DNA from: Fibrobacterota bacterium | Lineage (GTDB): Bacteria; Fibrobacterota; Chitinivibrionia; Chitinivibrionales; FEN-1185 | Direction of reading: 5' to 3' | Assembly: GCA_003165595.1 (NCBI GenBank) | Contig: PLWQ01000027.1 | Coordinates: 24,864-82,367, forward strand | DNA: 57,504 nt | In this document: in pieces, positions 18,744 through 29,221 of the stretch | How positions within the stretch are numbered: position 1 is the first letter of the stretch | How the letters are laid out: each line of letters opens with the position of its first letter | The notes under the pieces: model-generated | The model's database searches: none | Told to the model about the DNA's origin: nothing | The model's input: only the letters and a program-made list of their open reading frames with translations | Position numbers and translations under genes: made by a program

Positions 18744-21700
18744 TCATTGCAGCTTGAACGCGTTGAGGTTGCCGCCGGTGGTGCCGAAAATGACCAGTGT
18801 GTCGCGCGTATCTATAACGGGGCCGGCGCTGGCGTTACCGCTTGTATAGGTAAACGGCCAGGTTGTCTTTTCGGCCTGCGAACTTGCGTCAAATGCATGG
18901 TACTGGCCGTCGCTGCTGCCGAGGTACACGGTGCCGTTGTACTCGATGGGACCCGACTGGATCGTGGCGCCCGCGGCGTACGTTTTGGTCACCGCGCCGG
19001 CGGTCGTGACCTGCTGGGCGGCGGTCCCCGTGGCGACATAAATTACGGAGGCCCCTTTCTGGGTGAACGGCGGTCCGCTGTTGGCTGCGCCGAGACTCGC
19101 CTGCCACACCTGGGCCATGGTCGAAGCGCGCACCGCGTACAGCGAGGCGCTTGCCGGAGCCACGTACAGGGTGTCGCCGCTCATCAGCAGCGGCTGCTGC
19201 ACGGATGCGCCCGCGTTGAACGTTGACAAGGGCGTAAAGTCGTAGGAATCGCCTTTTGAGACAACGCCGTCGGTCCCGGCGACATACACCCAATCGCTGC
19301 TCACCACGGGATCGGCCGATGTGCTGATGTTGGGGACCGACGCGGTCCACAGCGCCGCGCCCGTAGCGATATTTCTTTTTGTCAAGTTCCCCGTATAGGC
19401 GACATAGAAACTCGAATCGTCCGGGCTGGCATAAGGATTTCCCGCAGTTGCGCCCAGGTTGATGGGCGTAAAGAGCTGGGACGACGACGCGCCGTTGTCC
19501 TGCCTTCCCACCACCATGGTGCCGGCTGAGGCCAGTACGCGGTACTTGTTTGCCGACGGGGAAAAAATGTAGGTGGGCATGTTGCACACGTTGGGAGTGG
19601 TTGAATAGCTCCATTTTGTGGCCCCTGTGGCGGCATTGATTGCGTAGAGCGAATAGGCGTTGGCGCCCGCGCCCACATACTCGGCGCTGTCGCCGATGGC
19701 GCCTCCCAGCACCGTGCCGATGGATGTCCTGCTCCACCTGGGCGTGGTCTGGTTGCGGGTGTACCCGCTCATGTTCTGCGCCGTGTCGTTATTTCCCCAC
19801 GTGTCAAATGCCCAGATCTTGAAATAGTACGTGGCGTTGCCGGTGAGGCCCGTAATGGTTGTTGCATTTGTCGATTTACTCTTGAGCGTTGCATCGCAGG
19901 TTGTGTCCCATTTCATTGCGGTGCCGGCGCCTGCCGCCACGTCGCTGCGCACCAGGCCATAGTAGATCTGATAGCAGCTGAAATCGGCATCCGTCGCGGT
20001 TGTCCAGGAGAGAGAAATTGAATTTGCGTTCGAGTCGGTTACCACAAGGTTCGCCAGCCCCAACGGTTTTCTCGTGTCAAGGAAGAACTGCTCTGTTTTC
20101 GTCGTGTCCTGGTAGGTCCCGTCGCTGGCGATAACGCGTCCGTAGTAAAAGCCTTCGGTGCTGCTGCCCAGCTGCGCCCGCACGCCCCATTTGATAACGC
20201 GGTTGGTCGACGGGGAGTTTGCGGCGATTCCCGCGCCGATCGCCCCGGCAGTATTGCTCATTGCCGTCCACGAGCCGCCCAGCGGTTCGTATTGGGCCGA
20301 AATCGTCACCGTGGCATTGTCCGGATCTCCCACTTCGTAGGTCATCTGCGCGGAATCCTGGGTGATCTGTACGCCGGAGACAGTGTCGGAAGCGCCCGGC
20401 CCTGTCACCACCGGCGCCGTGGAAAGACTGACCACCTGCGAGCCGATTTTCTGCGTCTGGTAGCACAGTTTGATCCAGTCGGCCGTACGCGCGGACGTCT
20501 CCACTCTCGGCTCATCCAAGGAACCGTCGAAGTAGTTGGTGTGGCCAAGGGGCGATGCTCCGAGACATGCCTCGCTGCGAATCGTGTTTACAGCTGCCAA
20601 AATTCCGTAGGGGGAACCCGTTTGGAGCGCGCCGTCGAGATAGAGTTGCACGGTGCCCAGATTGTTCGAGGTACCGGGAAACGAAGCGGCCAGATAATGC
20701 CAGGCAGTGTCGTAGGTCCAGTTGAACACATAGCCGTAACCGTTGATATCCGCCGCAAGCCCCCCGTTGTTTGACGTCCACAGAATAAAGCGCTGGCTGG
20801 CCGCATTGTTTCCCCATCCCGCAATCGCCCTGCCCGGCGAGCCCATATCGGAAGAACTCTTCTTGAACCAGAGCGAAATCGTACGGGCAAGAATGCCGTT
20901 GGGAAACTTGGTGTCGCTTGCCGTAAGGTAATTGTTCGTTCCGTTGAGCGTTATCGCCTTGGCAATAACCCCGGCTGTTCCATAGGCAATTCCGTTCACC
21001 GGGGTTGCCGTAGTAAGATTCGATGTTGCATCGGAAAGGTTGCCCGACGCTTCCTTTGCATGCCACACCGAGCTGAATCCGTTTGCAACCACAAAGGTAT
21101 TCGCGCTGCTCGATCTTGCGGGCGCCCCGGAACTGCCCCAGTACATGGTGATGTTCTGGGTCATGTTGTCGCCGTACACGGTGTCAATGGGCACCCAGAC
21201 TTCGGCCAGGGCGCCGGCGCTGTCCCACCGTTCTATCTCGTAGGACAGCGGCGTGCCATTGGTCTTTGCAAACCGGATATCATTGCCGCTTCCCTGCGCT
21301 TGACCGAAAGGAAAATTTGCGCTGGTGAGCCGTATAAGCAGCGGAAAGCCCACCTGGTTGGTGCTCACACCGGCCCCGGAAGGAGTGGTATTGACATAGA
21401 CAGGACGTGAATAGGCCCAGGTGGCATAGTTCTCGGCGTCGAATGTCCAGTTGGTGTTGCCGCCGCCGCTCACGCAGGTGGAAGCGGCCTGTCCGGCCGC
21501 AAGGCTTGCTTTGCTGTTGGTGATCGTGGCATAGGTGGCTTTGAGCGTCCCGCCGGTAACGGCAATAGTCCAGACCGCCGCCGTGTTGAGGTTAAGCAGG
21601 TTGCCGCTCTGGCCGTCGAACTCGGCGTTGCCTGTGACGTTGATTGTCCTGCCGGTAAGGTTCACCATGGTGCCGCTGGTGCCGTTCGTAATTGTGAAGT

Positions 21701-24700
21701 TGCCGGTGCACGTGACGGTAAATGTCTTGAGATTGAATTTTCCGCCGGACTGCAACAACCCGTTGCACTGAAGGTTGGCTCCGAGCTCAAGCGTGTCGGT
21801 GCCGGTGTGCGTAACCGCCGGTCCGGCGGCGTTTTTGGGCGTATAAATCTGCTTTGCTCCGCCTGTAAACTGCAGCGTGCCGGTGCCGGGCGTGACTGCG
21901 GCCAGGGACGACAAATTGCAGTTTCCGGAAACCTGCAGGGTGGAAGTCCCGAATGCAAGCGTGCCGGCGGTTGCCGTCACCGACGTTACCTTGTGCGTGA
22001 GGCCGCTGCTACCAAGCGTCAAGGTACCACTCGAAATTGTCAAGGCTCCGGCGGAAAGCGCAGCGCCCGAAATCGTGGTGCCGCCGGCGCCGTTCTGCGT
22101 GATCGCCGGAAATGTCTGCCCGGTCTTGGGCGTGAATATCTGCGCCGACGCGCCCGTGAATGCAAGCGTGCCCGCGCCGGCTATTGCTTCGGCGCCCGCG
22201 GAGCCGAAATCGGCGGTGCCGGTAACGGTGAGCGTGGAGCCGCTGAAGTCGAATGTGCCGGTGTAGCCCGATGTGAAGGTTATCGACTGCACGGTGGGCG
22301 ACGCGTTGAGCTTGCAATATTTGATTGAGGTATTGTCGAAGAAGACGTCGTCTGTGGACACAGGAACCGCGTTGCCGCTCCAGTTTGCAGCCGTGTTCCA
22401 GTTGCTGTCCACGCCGCCGCCGGTCCAGGTCTTGGGCATGACAATTGTGGATGTCCCGCTTTTCTGCGTCTGGTAGCAGAGCTTGATCCAGTCGGCGCTG
22501 CGCTCGGCGGTCGACGCGGTTACCTCGTCGAGCGTGCCGTTGAAATAGTAGTTGGCGGCGGGCGGAGGGTTGGCTCTTCCGTTCAAATTGTCGTAGCCGA
22601 TGCGCCAGTAACCGGTGCCGTTCCATCCCGCGACATTGCCGCTCGTGGCGACCTGCGCTCCATCGACAAAGAGGAACATGCCGGCGATTGACATTCGCGC
22701 GGCGGCGTAGTGCCAGGCGTTGTCGTTGTAGGCCGCGGCGCCGTTGATATACGACAGCCCGCCCGGCACCGCGCCGAATTCAAGCAGGCCGGCCGCGGTC
22801 ATGTAGAGATGACGGTCGTAGTTGGCGCTGGAGGCGGTCTGCTGGTCGCCGAAGCCGATGATCAGGCCGCCTTCGCCCGCGGCCGGCGCCTTGAACCAAG
22901 CCGTCAGGGTTATAACGTTGGGGTTGGTAAGGGTTTTTGTCGTGGAAACGAACTGGAGGCTTGTGTTGACAAGTGCAAGGCCCTGATCGATGTCGCCCGC
23001 GGCAAGCGAGGGGCTTGCCTGGGCGGTTCCGGTGTTTGCGTTTCCCGATGCGTCGCTCATGGTGGGCGGGGTCTGGTTGAGGTGCCACACGCCACTAAAG
23101 CCATTTGACGCGGGAAAGACCTGCGTGCCATCGGAGCGGCTCACCGACCCGCTCTTGCCCCAGTACATCACGAAATACTGGGTCTTGTTGTTGGCATAAA
23201 CCGTGTCGATTTTTACCCACAGCGCGGCAGCGCCGTTGGTACTGTCCCATCTTTCAATTTCGTACGGAAACGCGAGGCCGCTCGCTTTTGCAAACCTGAT
23301 GTCCTGGCCGCTGCCCAGGGCTTGGGCAAACGTGAAGTTCGTGGCGCTGAGCCGCACGAGCATGGGGAAATCGGTAACGTTCGCCGAGGTGTTGGCCCCG
23401 CTCGCGGTAGTGTTTATGTACACCTTGCGCGAGTAGGTCCAGTCGGCGTAATTCTCCGATGTGAATGTCCAGCCGCTGTTGGAACCGCTGTTGACCGATT
23501 GATTGGCCTGACCGTTGGGCGGCGCCGTGGTAACGGTGCTGTTGCCGATGTTCGCATAGGTTGCCGTAAGCGCGCCCCCGCCGCTCATTGCGATGTTCCA
23601 CGCGGAACCGGGGTTCAGGTTCATGAGGTTGGTGCTCTGACCCGTAAAGGACGCCTTGCCGCCCACGGTTATCGTTCGACCGCCCACGCCCAGATTCGCA
23701 AAACTTTTGTTGCTCCCGTTTGAAACCGAAAAGTCGCCGACCGTGGTGACGTCGCAGCTGTTCAGATTGAGGGTACCATTAGTCAAAGAGAAACTCTGGC
23801 ACTTGAGCGTACTGTTGGCCAGCTGCACCGTGTCGCTGCCGCTGTGCACGATTGCGGGATGAACGTACAAGGCGCTGAAGGGCGTGAACACCTGTTTCGT
23901 GGCGCCGGTGAGAATGATCTGCGCGGAGCTTCCCGCAACGCACGCCGACAGCGAATTGAGCGTCACATTACCCGGCACCGTTGTGGTGGCGTTGCCGAAA
24001 TCCAGGCTCCCGCTGCCCGAAATCGAGGCAAAGCCGTGGCTCACGAGCGAATCGCTCAAATCGAAATTCCCGCTTGTAATGGTGAGCGCCCCCGCGCTCA
24101 GCGAACTGAGCACGACGGTGCCGCCCGCCCCGTTCTGCACGATTGCCGGGAACGTCTGCCCGGCTTTGGGCGTGAATGCCTGCGCATAGACTCCGGTAAA
24201 CCCCAGGGTCCCGGTTGCAGGATCGATCACGCCGCCGGTGGAAAAATCGGCGTTGCCGGTCACATTGAGCCGATGGGTGGCGAAGGAAAACGTTCCGGTG
24301 TAATCGCCCGTAAAGGTAATTGACGGGACCGTGATGTCGACATCCAGCGAGCAATTCTTGGCGGAGGTTCCGTTAAAGACCACCATGGTGTTTGCGGTTG
24401 GGACGGCATTGTTCTGCCAGTTTGCGGCGGTGCTCCATTTACAGTTGGCGCCCCCGCCGGACCAGACATTGGGTGTAAGAAAATCCCACTTGACATTACC
24501 CGTTGCGTCGTTGCAGTTATAGGCCAAGCCGTCGTTGGTTGACGTGTTCTGGCTGCTTCCAATGGTCGCATAGTTTGCCGTAAGCTTTCCGCCCGCGCTT
24601 ATCCACCAGTTGCTGCCGGGGCTTAGTCCCAGGGTGCTGCCGCTGCTGGTTCCGCTCAGACTTGCGTTTCCGGAAACCGCGACGGTTCTGCCGCCAAGGT

Positions 24701-27437
24701 TCAAAATGCTGCCCGGTATTCCATTGGTTATGGTGAAGCCGCCCGCCAGCGCAGTTGTCAAGTTTTGACCGGCAAAGTCAAAAACGCCCGCCGATTGGGA
24801 AAATCCTTTAGCAATCAGCGATTGATTTGCAAGCTGCAAGGTTCCGGTGCCGGTGTGTGAAACGGCAGGCAGGTTCGTTGCCGCCTTGCCGATGAGGTGC
24901 TGTGTTCCCGTTCCGGTAAAGGCGAGCGTGAACCCGTAGTCGTTGATCGCGCCGCCGGAACGGAAATCGGCATCACTGCGGATCGAGAGCGCCTGCGAGG
25001 GGAAAAGGACCGCGGTGGGAATCACCTGCTGTGACACCGACGGGCTCGACCAGGAGAGCGATGCCACTGCCTGTCCGGCGTTCTCGTAGTATTCTATCTT
25101 GATGTCGTAGTACTGATTTGCCTTGAGCGCAATCGCGCCGTTCCACTGGGTCTGGCTCTGCGCCACCCATTTGTCAATTATCAGCGAGTCGTTCACCCAC
25201 ACGCGTATGCCGTCGTCGGCAGTGGCGTAGAAGGTGTAGGTCTCGGAATACGGCGGTACGATACTGCCCAGCCACCGTATGTTAAACAGGTCGGCGCTCA
25301 CCGAAGGGTCGGGCGAGCCGTTGCCCCAATTGAAATTGACGGTCTGGTCGATACGGGTGAGCGCGAGCGTACCGTTAAAGTTGGTCGAGTTGGTGTAGTA
25401 ATAGCCGGTTAATCCCTGGCCGTAGAAACCAAGGTTGCCGGTGTAGGCCGGGGTAAGCGTGATCGCCTTGACCGCTGCCGAAGCGTTGATCGCGCAGTTC
25501 TTTGCGGAGAAGATGTTGAAGACCACGCTGTCGGTGGAGATTGGAACAAGACTCGAACTCCAGTTGGCGGCCGTTGTCCATTGCGTGTCCGCGCCGTTGC
25601 CGGTCCAGACCTTGGCATTGGAGAAATCCCAGTTCGAATTCGAGCCACCGTCGGTGCAGCCCCAGGCAACGCCCTTGAAACCTACGCAGGTGCCGTGAGC
25701 AATTGTGGCAAAGCTGGCATCAATCGTCGCTCCCGACGAACTCGTTATGGTCCACGGGTTCGACGGGTTCAAGTTGACGGGCGTCCCCGACGTGCCGGTG
25801 ATGCTGATCTTGCCGGCGACCGTCAATGCCACATTGTCAAGGTTTAGTATCGAGCCGGTGGCGGCTCCCGTCATGATAAAGGTTCCAGCGTTTGCGGTGA
25901 AGGAATGTTGTCCGAAATCCAGGATGCCGGCGCTCTGGTTGAATGAGCTGCAGGTGAGATTCCCGCCAAGTTGCAGCGTCCCCGCCCCGGTATGGGTGAT
26001 AGGTGGATAGAGTGCGCTCGCCTTGGGAGTAAAGGTCTGCGTGCCGCTTGCCGCATTGAACACAAATGTGCCTGTTCCGGCAGTAAACGCCGCGATATTT
26101 GAGAAATCGGCCGGAGTCCCGGATATCTGAAGTGTTGACGTATTCATGTTGAGGCTGCCGGAGCCCGTAAGGCTTGACGTGACGTAGGTAAAGCCTGCCC
26201 CGAGCTTGACCAGGCCGGTGTTCACGTTGAGCGTATTGCACGTAGTCCCTGCCAAAACGAAATCCGTTTCCACCGAACCCGACTGCTTGATTGTCCCGTA
26301 TGAGCCGGTTGCGCATGGCCCGAATGTCTGAAGGGCTGACCCGGTAAATTCCAGGGTGCCGTTTCCGGTCACCGAGGTGAGTTTGTTCATGTAAACCGCG
26401 GTCTGCGATAATTGCAACAGCGACGTGCCGAAATCGACGATTCCACCGCCGGCAATAAATTGCGCCGGCGTATGGGTGAGACCCGCGCCAAGAGCGAGCG
26501 TTCCCTCGGACACGGTGAGCATGCCGCCGGTGAAATTATTTGTCGATAGCGTTGTTGTACCGCCTCCCTGCTGATATACGGGAGGCATGCCGCCGCCCGA
26601 ACGCGGATAAAAGGTCTGGCTGCCTGTACCGGCGAGAACAAGCGCGCCGCCCGTGGTATTGAACGTTCCTCCCGTTCGCAGATCGGCGTTGCCGTTTACC
26701 GTGAGCGTTACCGCGGGATAGAGGTTCGTTGTCGGAATGAACACAGAGTTTGGTATGCTTGGAGCGCATTTCCATTTGAGAATGGCGGATGCGTTACCGC
26801 CGTTTTCGTAGTACTCCATTTGAAAGAAATACTGCTGTCCGGCTGTCAAGGAGAGAGTGGGACTGCCCACATGATCCCCGGCGCCCTGGTCAACCCAGTC
26901 GTCGACCAAAAGCGTGCCGTTTACCCACAGCCGGCAGCCGTCGTCGGTGTTTGTCGTAAACGTGTAGGTTCCCGTGACCGGCGCAAGAATGTATCCTATC
27001 CATCGAACGCTGAAATGATCCACGGTGATGGACGGATCAGGGCTTCCGGCCGCCCAATTGAAATTGATGTTGGCATCGGTACGCGTGAGCGTGACGTCGG
27101 TGCCGAAGCTCATTGTGTTGGTGTAGTATTGCCCGGTCACTCCGTTTCCGCCGGGCGCGAAACTGAAGGTTGCGGTATAGGAAGGATCGAAGGTGAGGTT
27201 GTTGACGGTCTGCGGCGCGTCCAGGATACAATTGCTGTTGTAGCTGGGGGAAAAATACACGTCGTCGGTTAAGAGCGGAAGTGCATTGGTAGACCAGTTG
27301 GACGTGTTCGACCAGAGATGGTTCCCGCCGCCGTTTGTCCACGTGACGGTGGCTGCGCACAGTCTTGCGGGCCCAGCCAGCGCAAGAGCCACTACGCCGA
27401 TTTTGGTCCATGCCCCGAATTGTTTGCAAACGTTCAT
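18744..27437 (-). CDS. Giant multidomain surface protein (PA14, DUF2341-LamG, FN3, PQQ propeller)
   Basis: The 2897-residue protein begins with a signal peptide (MNVCKQFGAWTKIGVVALAL, ending at about 29). Four modules with 'WTGNGADTQWTTAANWS'-like openings start near residues 32, 608, 988 and 1666, each followed by beta-strand-rich repeats with 'GTLTLGSSGLTH'-like phrases. PA14 domains lie at about 98-223 and 674-800 ('TDDGCRLWVNGTLLVDDW'; 'ADDGIRVWVNDSLIIDKW'). DUF2341 plus LamG pairs lie at about 1332-1660 and 2006-2330. Fibronectin-type segments run from about 2345 to 2566, and a PQQ-like propeller fills the rest. This architecture suits carbohydrate binding or adhesion at the cell surface. 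In-frame starts further upstream exist (27512, 27674), but only 27437 opens a signal peptide. Confidence 0.85.
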   Translation of the reverse strand: MNVCKQFGAWTKIGVVALALAGPARLCAATVTWTNGGGNHLWSNTSNWSTNALPLLTDDVYFSPSYNSNCILDAPQTVNNLTFDPSYTATFSFAPGGNGVTGQYYTNTMSFGTDVTLTRTDANINFNWAAGSPDPSITVDHFSVRWIGYILAPVTGTYTFTTNTDDGCRLWVNGTLLVDDWVDQGAGDHVGSPTLSLTAGQQYFFQMEYYENGGNASAILKWKCAPSIPNSVFIPTTNLYPAVTLTVNGNADLRTGGTFNTTGGALVLAGTGSQTFYPRSGGGMPPVYQQGGGTTTLSTNNFTGGMLTVSEGTLALGAGLTHTPAQFIAGGGIVDFGTSLLQLSQTAVYMNKLTSVTGNGTLEFTGSALQTFGPCATGSYGTIKQSGSVETDFVLAGTTCNTLNVNTGLVKLGAGFTYVTSSLTGSGSLNMNTSTLQISGTPADFSNIAAFTAGTGTFVFNAASGTQTFTPKASALYPPITHTGAGTLQLGGNLTCSSFNQSAGILDFGQHSFTANAGTFIMTGAATGSILNLDNVALTVAGKISITGTSGTPVNLNPSNPWTITSSSGATIDASFATIAHGTCVGFKGVAWGCTDGGSNSNWDFSNAKVWTGNGADTQWTTAANWSSSLVPISTDSVVFNIFSAKNCAINASAAVKAITLTPAYTGNLGFYGQGLTGYYYTNSTNFNGTLALTRIDQTVNFNWGNGSPDPSVSADLFNIRWLGSIVPPYSETYTFYATADDGIRVWVNDSLIIDKWVAQSQTQWNGAIALKANQYYDIKIEYYENAGQAVASLSWSSPSVSQQVIPTAVLFPSQALSIRSDADFRSGGAINDYGFTLAFTGTGTQHLIGKAATNLPAVSHTGTGTLQLANQSLIAKGFSQSAGVFDFAGQNLTTALAGGFTITNGIPGSILNLGGRTVAVSGNASLSGTSSGSTLGLSPGSNWWISAGGKLTANYATIGSSQNTSTNDGLAYNCNDATGNVKWDFLTPNVWSGGGANCKWSTAANWQNNAVPTANTMVVFNGTSAKNCSLDVDITVPSITFTGDYTGTFSFATHRLNVTGNADFSTGGVIDPATGTLGFTGVYAQAFTPKAGQTFPAIVQNGAGGTVVLSSLSAGALTITSGNFDLSDSLVSHGFASISGSGSLDFGNATTTVPGNVTLNSLSACVAGSSAQIILTGATKQVFTPFSALYVHPAIVHSGSDTVQLANSTLKCQSFSLTNGTLNLNSCDVTTVGDFSVSNGSNKSFANLGVGGRTITVGGKASFTGQSTNLMNLNPGSAWNIAMSGGGALTATYANIGNSTVTTAPPNGQANQSVNSGSNSGWTFTSENYADWTYSRKVYINTTASGANTSANVTDFPMLVRLSATNFTFAQALGSGQDIRFAKASGLAFPYEIERWDSTNGAAALWVKIDTVYANNKTQYFVMYWGKSGSVSRSDGTQVFPASNGFSGVWHLNQTPPTMSDASGNANTGTAQASPSLAAGDIDQGLALVNTSLQFVSTTKTLTNPNVITLTAWFKAPAAGEGGLIIGFGDQQTASSANYDRHLYMTAAGLLEFGAVPGGLSYINGAAAYNDNAWHYAAARMSIAGMFLFVDGAQVATSGNVAGWNGTGYWRIGYDNLNGRANPPPAANYYFNGTLDEVTASTAERSADWIKLCYQTQKSGTSTIVMPKTWTGGGVDSNWNTAANWSGNAVPVSTDDVFFDNTSIKYCKLNASPTVQSITFTSGYTGTFDFSGSTLTVTGTADFGSAGAEAIAGAGTLAFTGASAQIFTPKTGQTFPAITQNGAGGTTISGAALSAGALTISSGTLTLGSSGLTHKVTSVTATAGTLAFGTSTLQVSGNCNLSSLAAVTPGTGTLQFTGGAKQIYTPKNAAGPAVTHTGTDTLELGANLQCNGLLQSGGKFNLKTFTVTCTGNFTITNGTSGTMVNLTGRTINVTGNAEFDGQSGNLLNLNTAAVWTIAVTGGTLKATYATITNSKASLAAGQAASTCVSGGGNTNWTFDAENYATWAYSRPVYVNTTPSGAGVSTNQVGFPLLIRLTSANFPFGQAQGSGNDIRFAKTNGTPLSYEIERWDSAGALAEVWVPIDTVYGDNMTQNITMYWGSSGAPARSSSANTFVVANGFSSVWHAKEASGNLSDATSNLTTATPVNGIAYGTAGVIAKAITLNGTNNYLTASDTKFPNGILARTISLWFKKSSSDMGSPGRAIAGWGNNAASQRFILWTSNNGGLAADINGYGYVFNWTYDTAWHYLAASFPGTSNNLGTVQLYLDGALQTGSPYGILAAVNTIRSEACLGASPLGHTNYFDGSLDEPRVETSARTADWIKLCYQTQKIGSQVVSLSTAPVVTGPGASDTVSGVQITQDSAQMTYEVGDPDNATVTISAQYEPLGGSWTAMSNTAGAIGAGIAANSPSTNRVIKWGVRAQLGSSTEGFYYGRVIASDGTYQDTTKTEQFFLDTRKPLGLANLVVTDSNANSISLSWTTATDADFSCYQIYYGLVRSDVAAGAGTAMKWDTTCDATLKSKSTNATTITGLTGNATYYFKIWAFDTWGNNDTAQNMSGYTRNQTTPRWSRTSIGTVLGGAIGDSAEYVGAGANAYSLYAINAATGATKWSYSTTPNVCNMPTYIFSPSANKYRVLASAGTMVVGRQDNGASSSQLFTPINLGATAGNPYASPDDSSFYVAYTGNLTKRNIATGAALWTASVPNISTSADPVVSSDWVYVAGTDGVVSKGDSYDFTPLSTFNAGASVQQPLLMSGDTLYVAPASASLYAVRASTMAQVWQASLGAANSGPPFTQKGASVIYVATGTAAQQVTTAGAVTKTYAAGATIQSGPIEYNGTVYLGSSDGQYHAFDASSQAEKTTWPFTYTSGNASAGPVIDTRDTLVIFGTTGGNLNAFKLQ

Positions 27438-27699
27438 TCGGCGTGAGTCACCGCAGTCAATAGCGCCGCTCTCCGCTGCCGGGCCCGGCCTCCTCTTATT
27501 CCTGCGATGCATCACCACGGCCAGCCTCGCTTGCAGCACGATAGAGACAAAAAGACAGACGCCTTGGACTTCGCGAAGAGCCGGCGCCAACGTCGTACGC
27601 CCCTCCTCGTGCGCTCTGTTCCGGACATGAAATTGATTTGCCGCTCCAGCAACATGCAGTCTAAGCGGCGCCAAGGGAATTCACTGCACAATCTTACCT

Positions 27700-27728
27700 A
27701 TTATACCGCAAACAGGCGCCGGGGTCAA
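27700..27728 (-). promoter_or_regulatory. Sigma-70-type promoter for the giant surface-protein gene
   Basis: On the minus strand TTGACC (27728-27723) and TATAAT (27705-27700) are separated by exactly 17 bp. The only downstream gene is the giant protein with its start at 27437, so the transcript would have a leader of roughly 255 nt. The rest of the 27438-27793 gap contains no gene that I can support. Confidence 0.6.
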
Positions 27729-27793
27729 TCAAGATGATTGTCACGAGAAACAGCGCCGCGCCTCACGGGTAAGCGCAGAATTTTTCAAGGCGG

Positions 27794-29221
27794 CTAGAGG
27801 CTCTTCCTGAAACGCCACAGGAAACCGATCCCGTACACAAGCCCCAGTTTCCGTTCGCGGATGAACCTCACGCAAAGCGTGGAAAAATGGATGAACTTGA
27901 AAAGCGGACGGCTGCGGAGGTGAACAATTTTCTTCAGGAGAGGAAGAAGACGCGGAAAAAATACGCTCAATTGCGCAATGCTCATGATATTGGTGAGAAG
28001 GGGGATCTGCGGTGCGATAAATACGGACTCGTCGTACGCCGAGGCCGGAAGGTTCCTGTAGTCGAGCGGTTTTTTGAGCCACCCCTTTTCCAGCGCAATC
28101 TTCTCGATCCCTGTGCCGGGAAAGGGAAGCAGCATTGCCGCTCCGAGAAATCTTGTCCCGATCTTGATGTTCAGCTCGATCGTCTTGAATGCCATTTCCT
28201 CGGTTTCGCCCGGAATGCCGAACATATTCCCGGTTTTCAGGTTGATGTGATATTTCCGGAGCAGGTCTCCAACAATAAACATCTTCTCATTGGAGATTTT
28301 CTTATTCAAGACCTCCTCCCGCAGCTTTTCGTCGCCTGTTTCGAGACCGACGCAGGCCGTGAAACACCCGGACTCCGCCAGCATCGACACCAGTTCCTCA
28401 TCGGCGTGGTCGGCGCGGATCTGGCAGAGGAACGGCCTGTTTATTCTGCTTTTGTAAAGAATCGTGAACTCGCGCAGCCATTGTCTGTCCGACGTGAAAA
28501 GATCATCGAGAATCGATATGAACCGGGTTGGAGAGCGTTCAACGACATCCTGCATTTCGCTCACGAAGATTTCCGGCTTCTTGCGGCGAAAATACCTCCC
28601 CAGCCCTTTGAATCGCTGCTTGATGAGGTGGTTGTAACAGAAGTAGCAATCGTAGGGACAGCCGCGCTGCGAAAGGAACTGTTTCATTTCGTCTTTGGCG
28701 AGAACAGGATAGCGGCTGTAGTAGAGATCGAAGTCGTCTTCCCAGGTTATTTCCGGAAGCAGCGGGGGCATCGGATTGAGAACAAGGTCGCCGGACGCCG
28801 CCAGGTCTTTGCGGTAGACCAGCCCGGGAACCGACATGCACGCGTTCGTGCCGCCGGGGGACGGCAATGCGTCAAGCATCCCCCGCAGCACGGTTTCTCC
28901 CTCGCTTCTGCACAGAAAGTCGGCCCTGGTTTCGGCAAGAATTTCGGGGTACATAACGGCATGAATGCCGCCGATTACGAGCGGAACGTCCGGGAGGGCC
29001 GATTTGATTCTGGCGCACATACCGATAAGCCATTCGTGTTCCGACGTGATGACGCTGATGCCCACGACGCCCGGTTGCCGGGAAACGATTGCCGCGACCG
29101 CATCGTGTTCGAGGGAATCGATCACCACCGTAAAGTTGTGGCCGCCGTCGCGAAGATACCCGGCCAGCGACATGACGCCGAAATAACTCATTGCGCTTTT
29201 CTGGACAAAACAGACTCTCAC
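27794..29221 (-). CDS. B12-binding-domain radical SAM protein
   Basis: This 475-residue enzyme has an N-terminal cobalamin-binding-type Rossmann region (about 1-120: 'VRVCFVQKSAMSYFGVMSLA', 'GVVGISVITSEH', 'PLVIGGIHAVMYPE'). A radical SAM barrel follows, with CPYDCYFC giving cluster cysteines 188, 192 and 195, and later 'CVGLETGDEKLREEVLNK'. Such proteins carry out methylations or rearrangements in cofactor, lipid or antibiotic pathways; the substrate is not evident. GTG 29221 is chosen because the family normally starts at this strand and AAGGA lies ten bases upstream. It is divergent from the aminopeptidase gene across a 214-bp gap. Confidence 0.82.
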   Translation of the reverse strand: MRVCFVQKSAMSYFGVMSLAGYLRDGGHNFTVVIDSLEHDAVAAIVSRQPGVVGISVITSEHEWLIGMCARIKSALPDVPLVIGGIHAVMYPEILAETRADFLCRSEGETVLRGMLDALPSPGGTNACMSVPGLVYRKDLAASGDLVLNPMPPLLPEITWEDDFDLYYSRYPVLAKDEMKQFLSQRGCPYDCYFCYNHLIKQRFKGLGRYFRRKKPEIFVSEMQDVVERSPTRFISILDDLFTSDRQWLREFTILYKSRINRPFLCQIRADHADEELVSMLAESGCFTACVGLETGDEKLREEVLNKKISNEKMFIVGDLLRKYHINLKTGNMFGIPGETEEMAFKTIELNIKIGTRFLGAAMLLPFPGTGIEKIALEKGWLKKPLDYRNLPASAYDESVFIAPQIPLLTNIMSIAQLSVFFPRLLPLLKKIVHLRSRPLFKFIHFSTLCVRFIRERKLGLVYGIGFLWRFRKSL

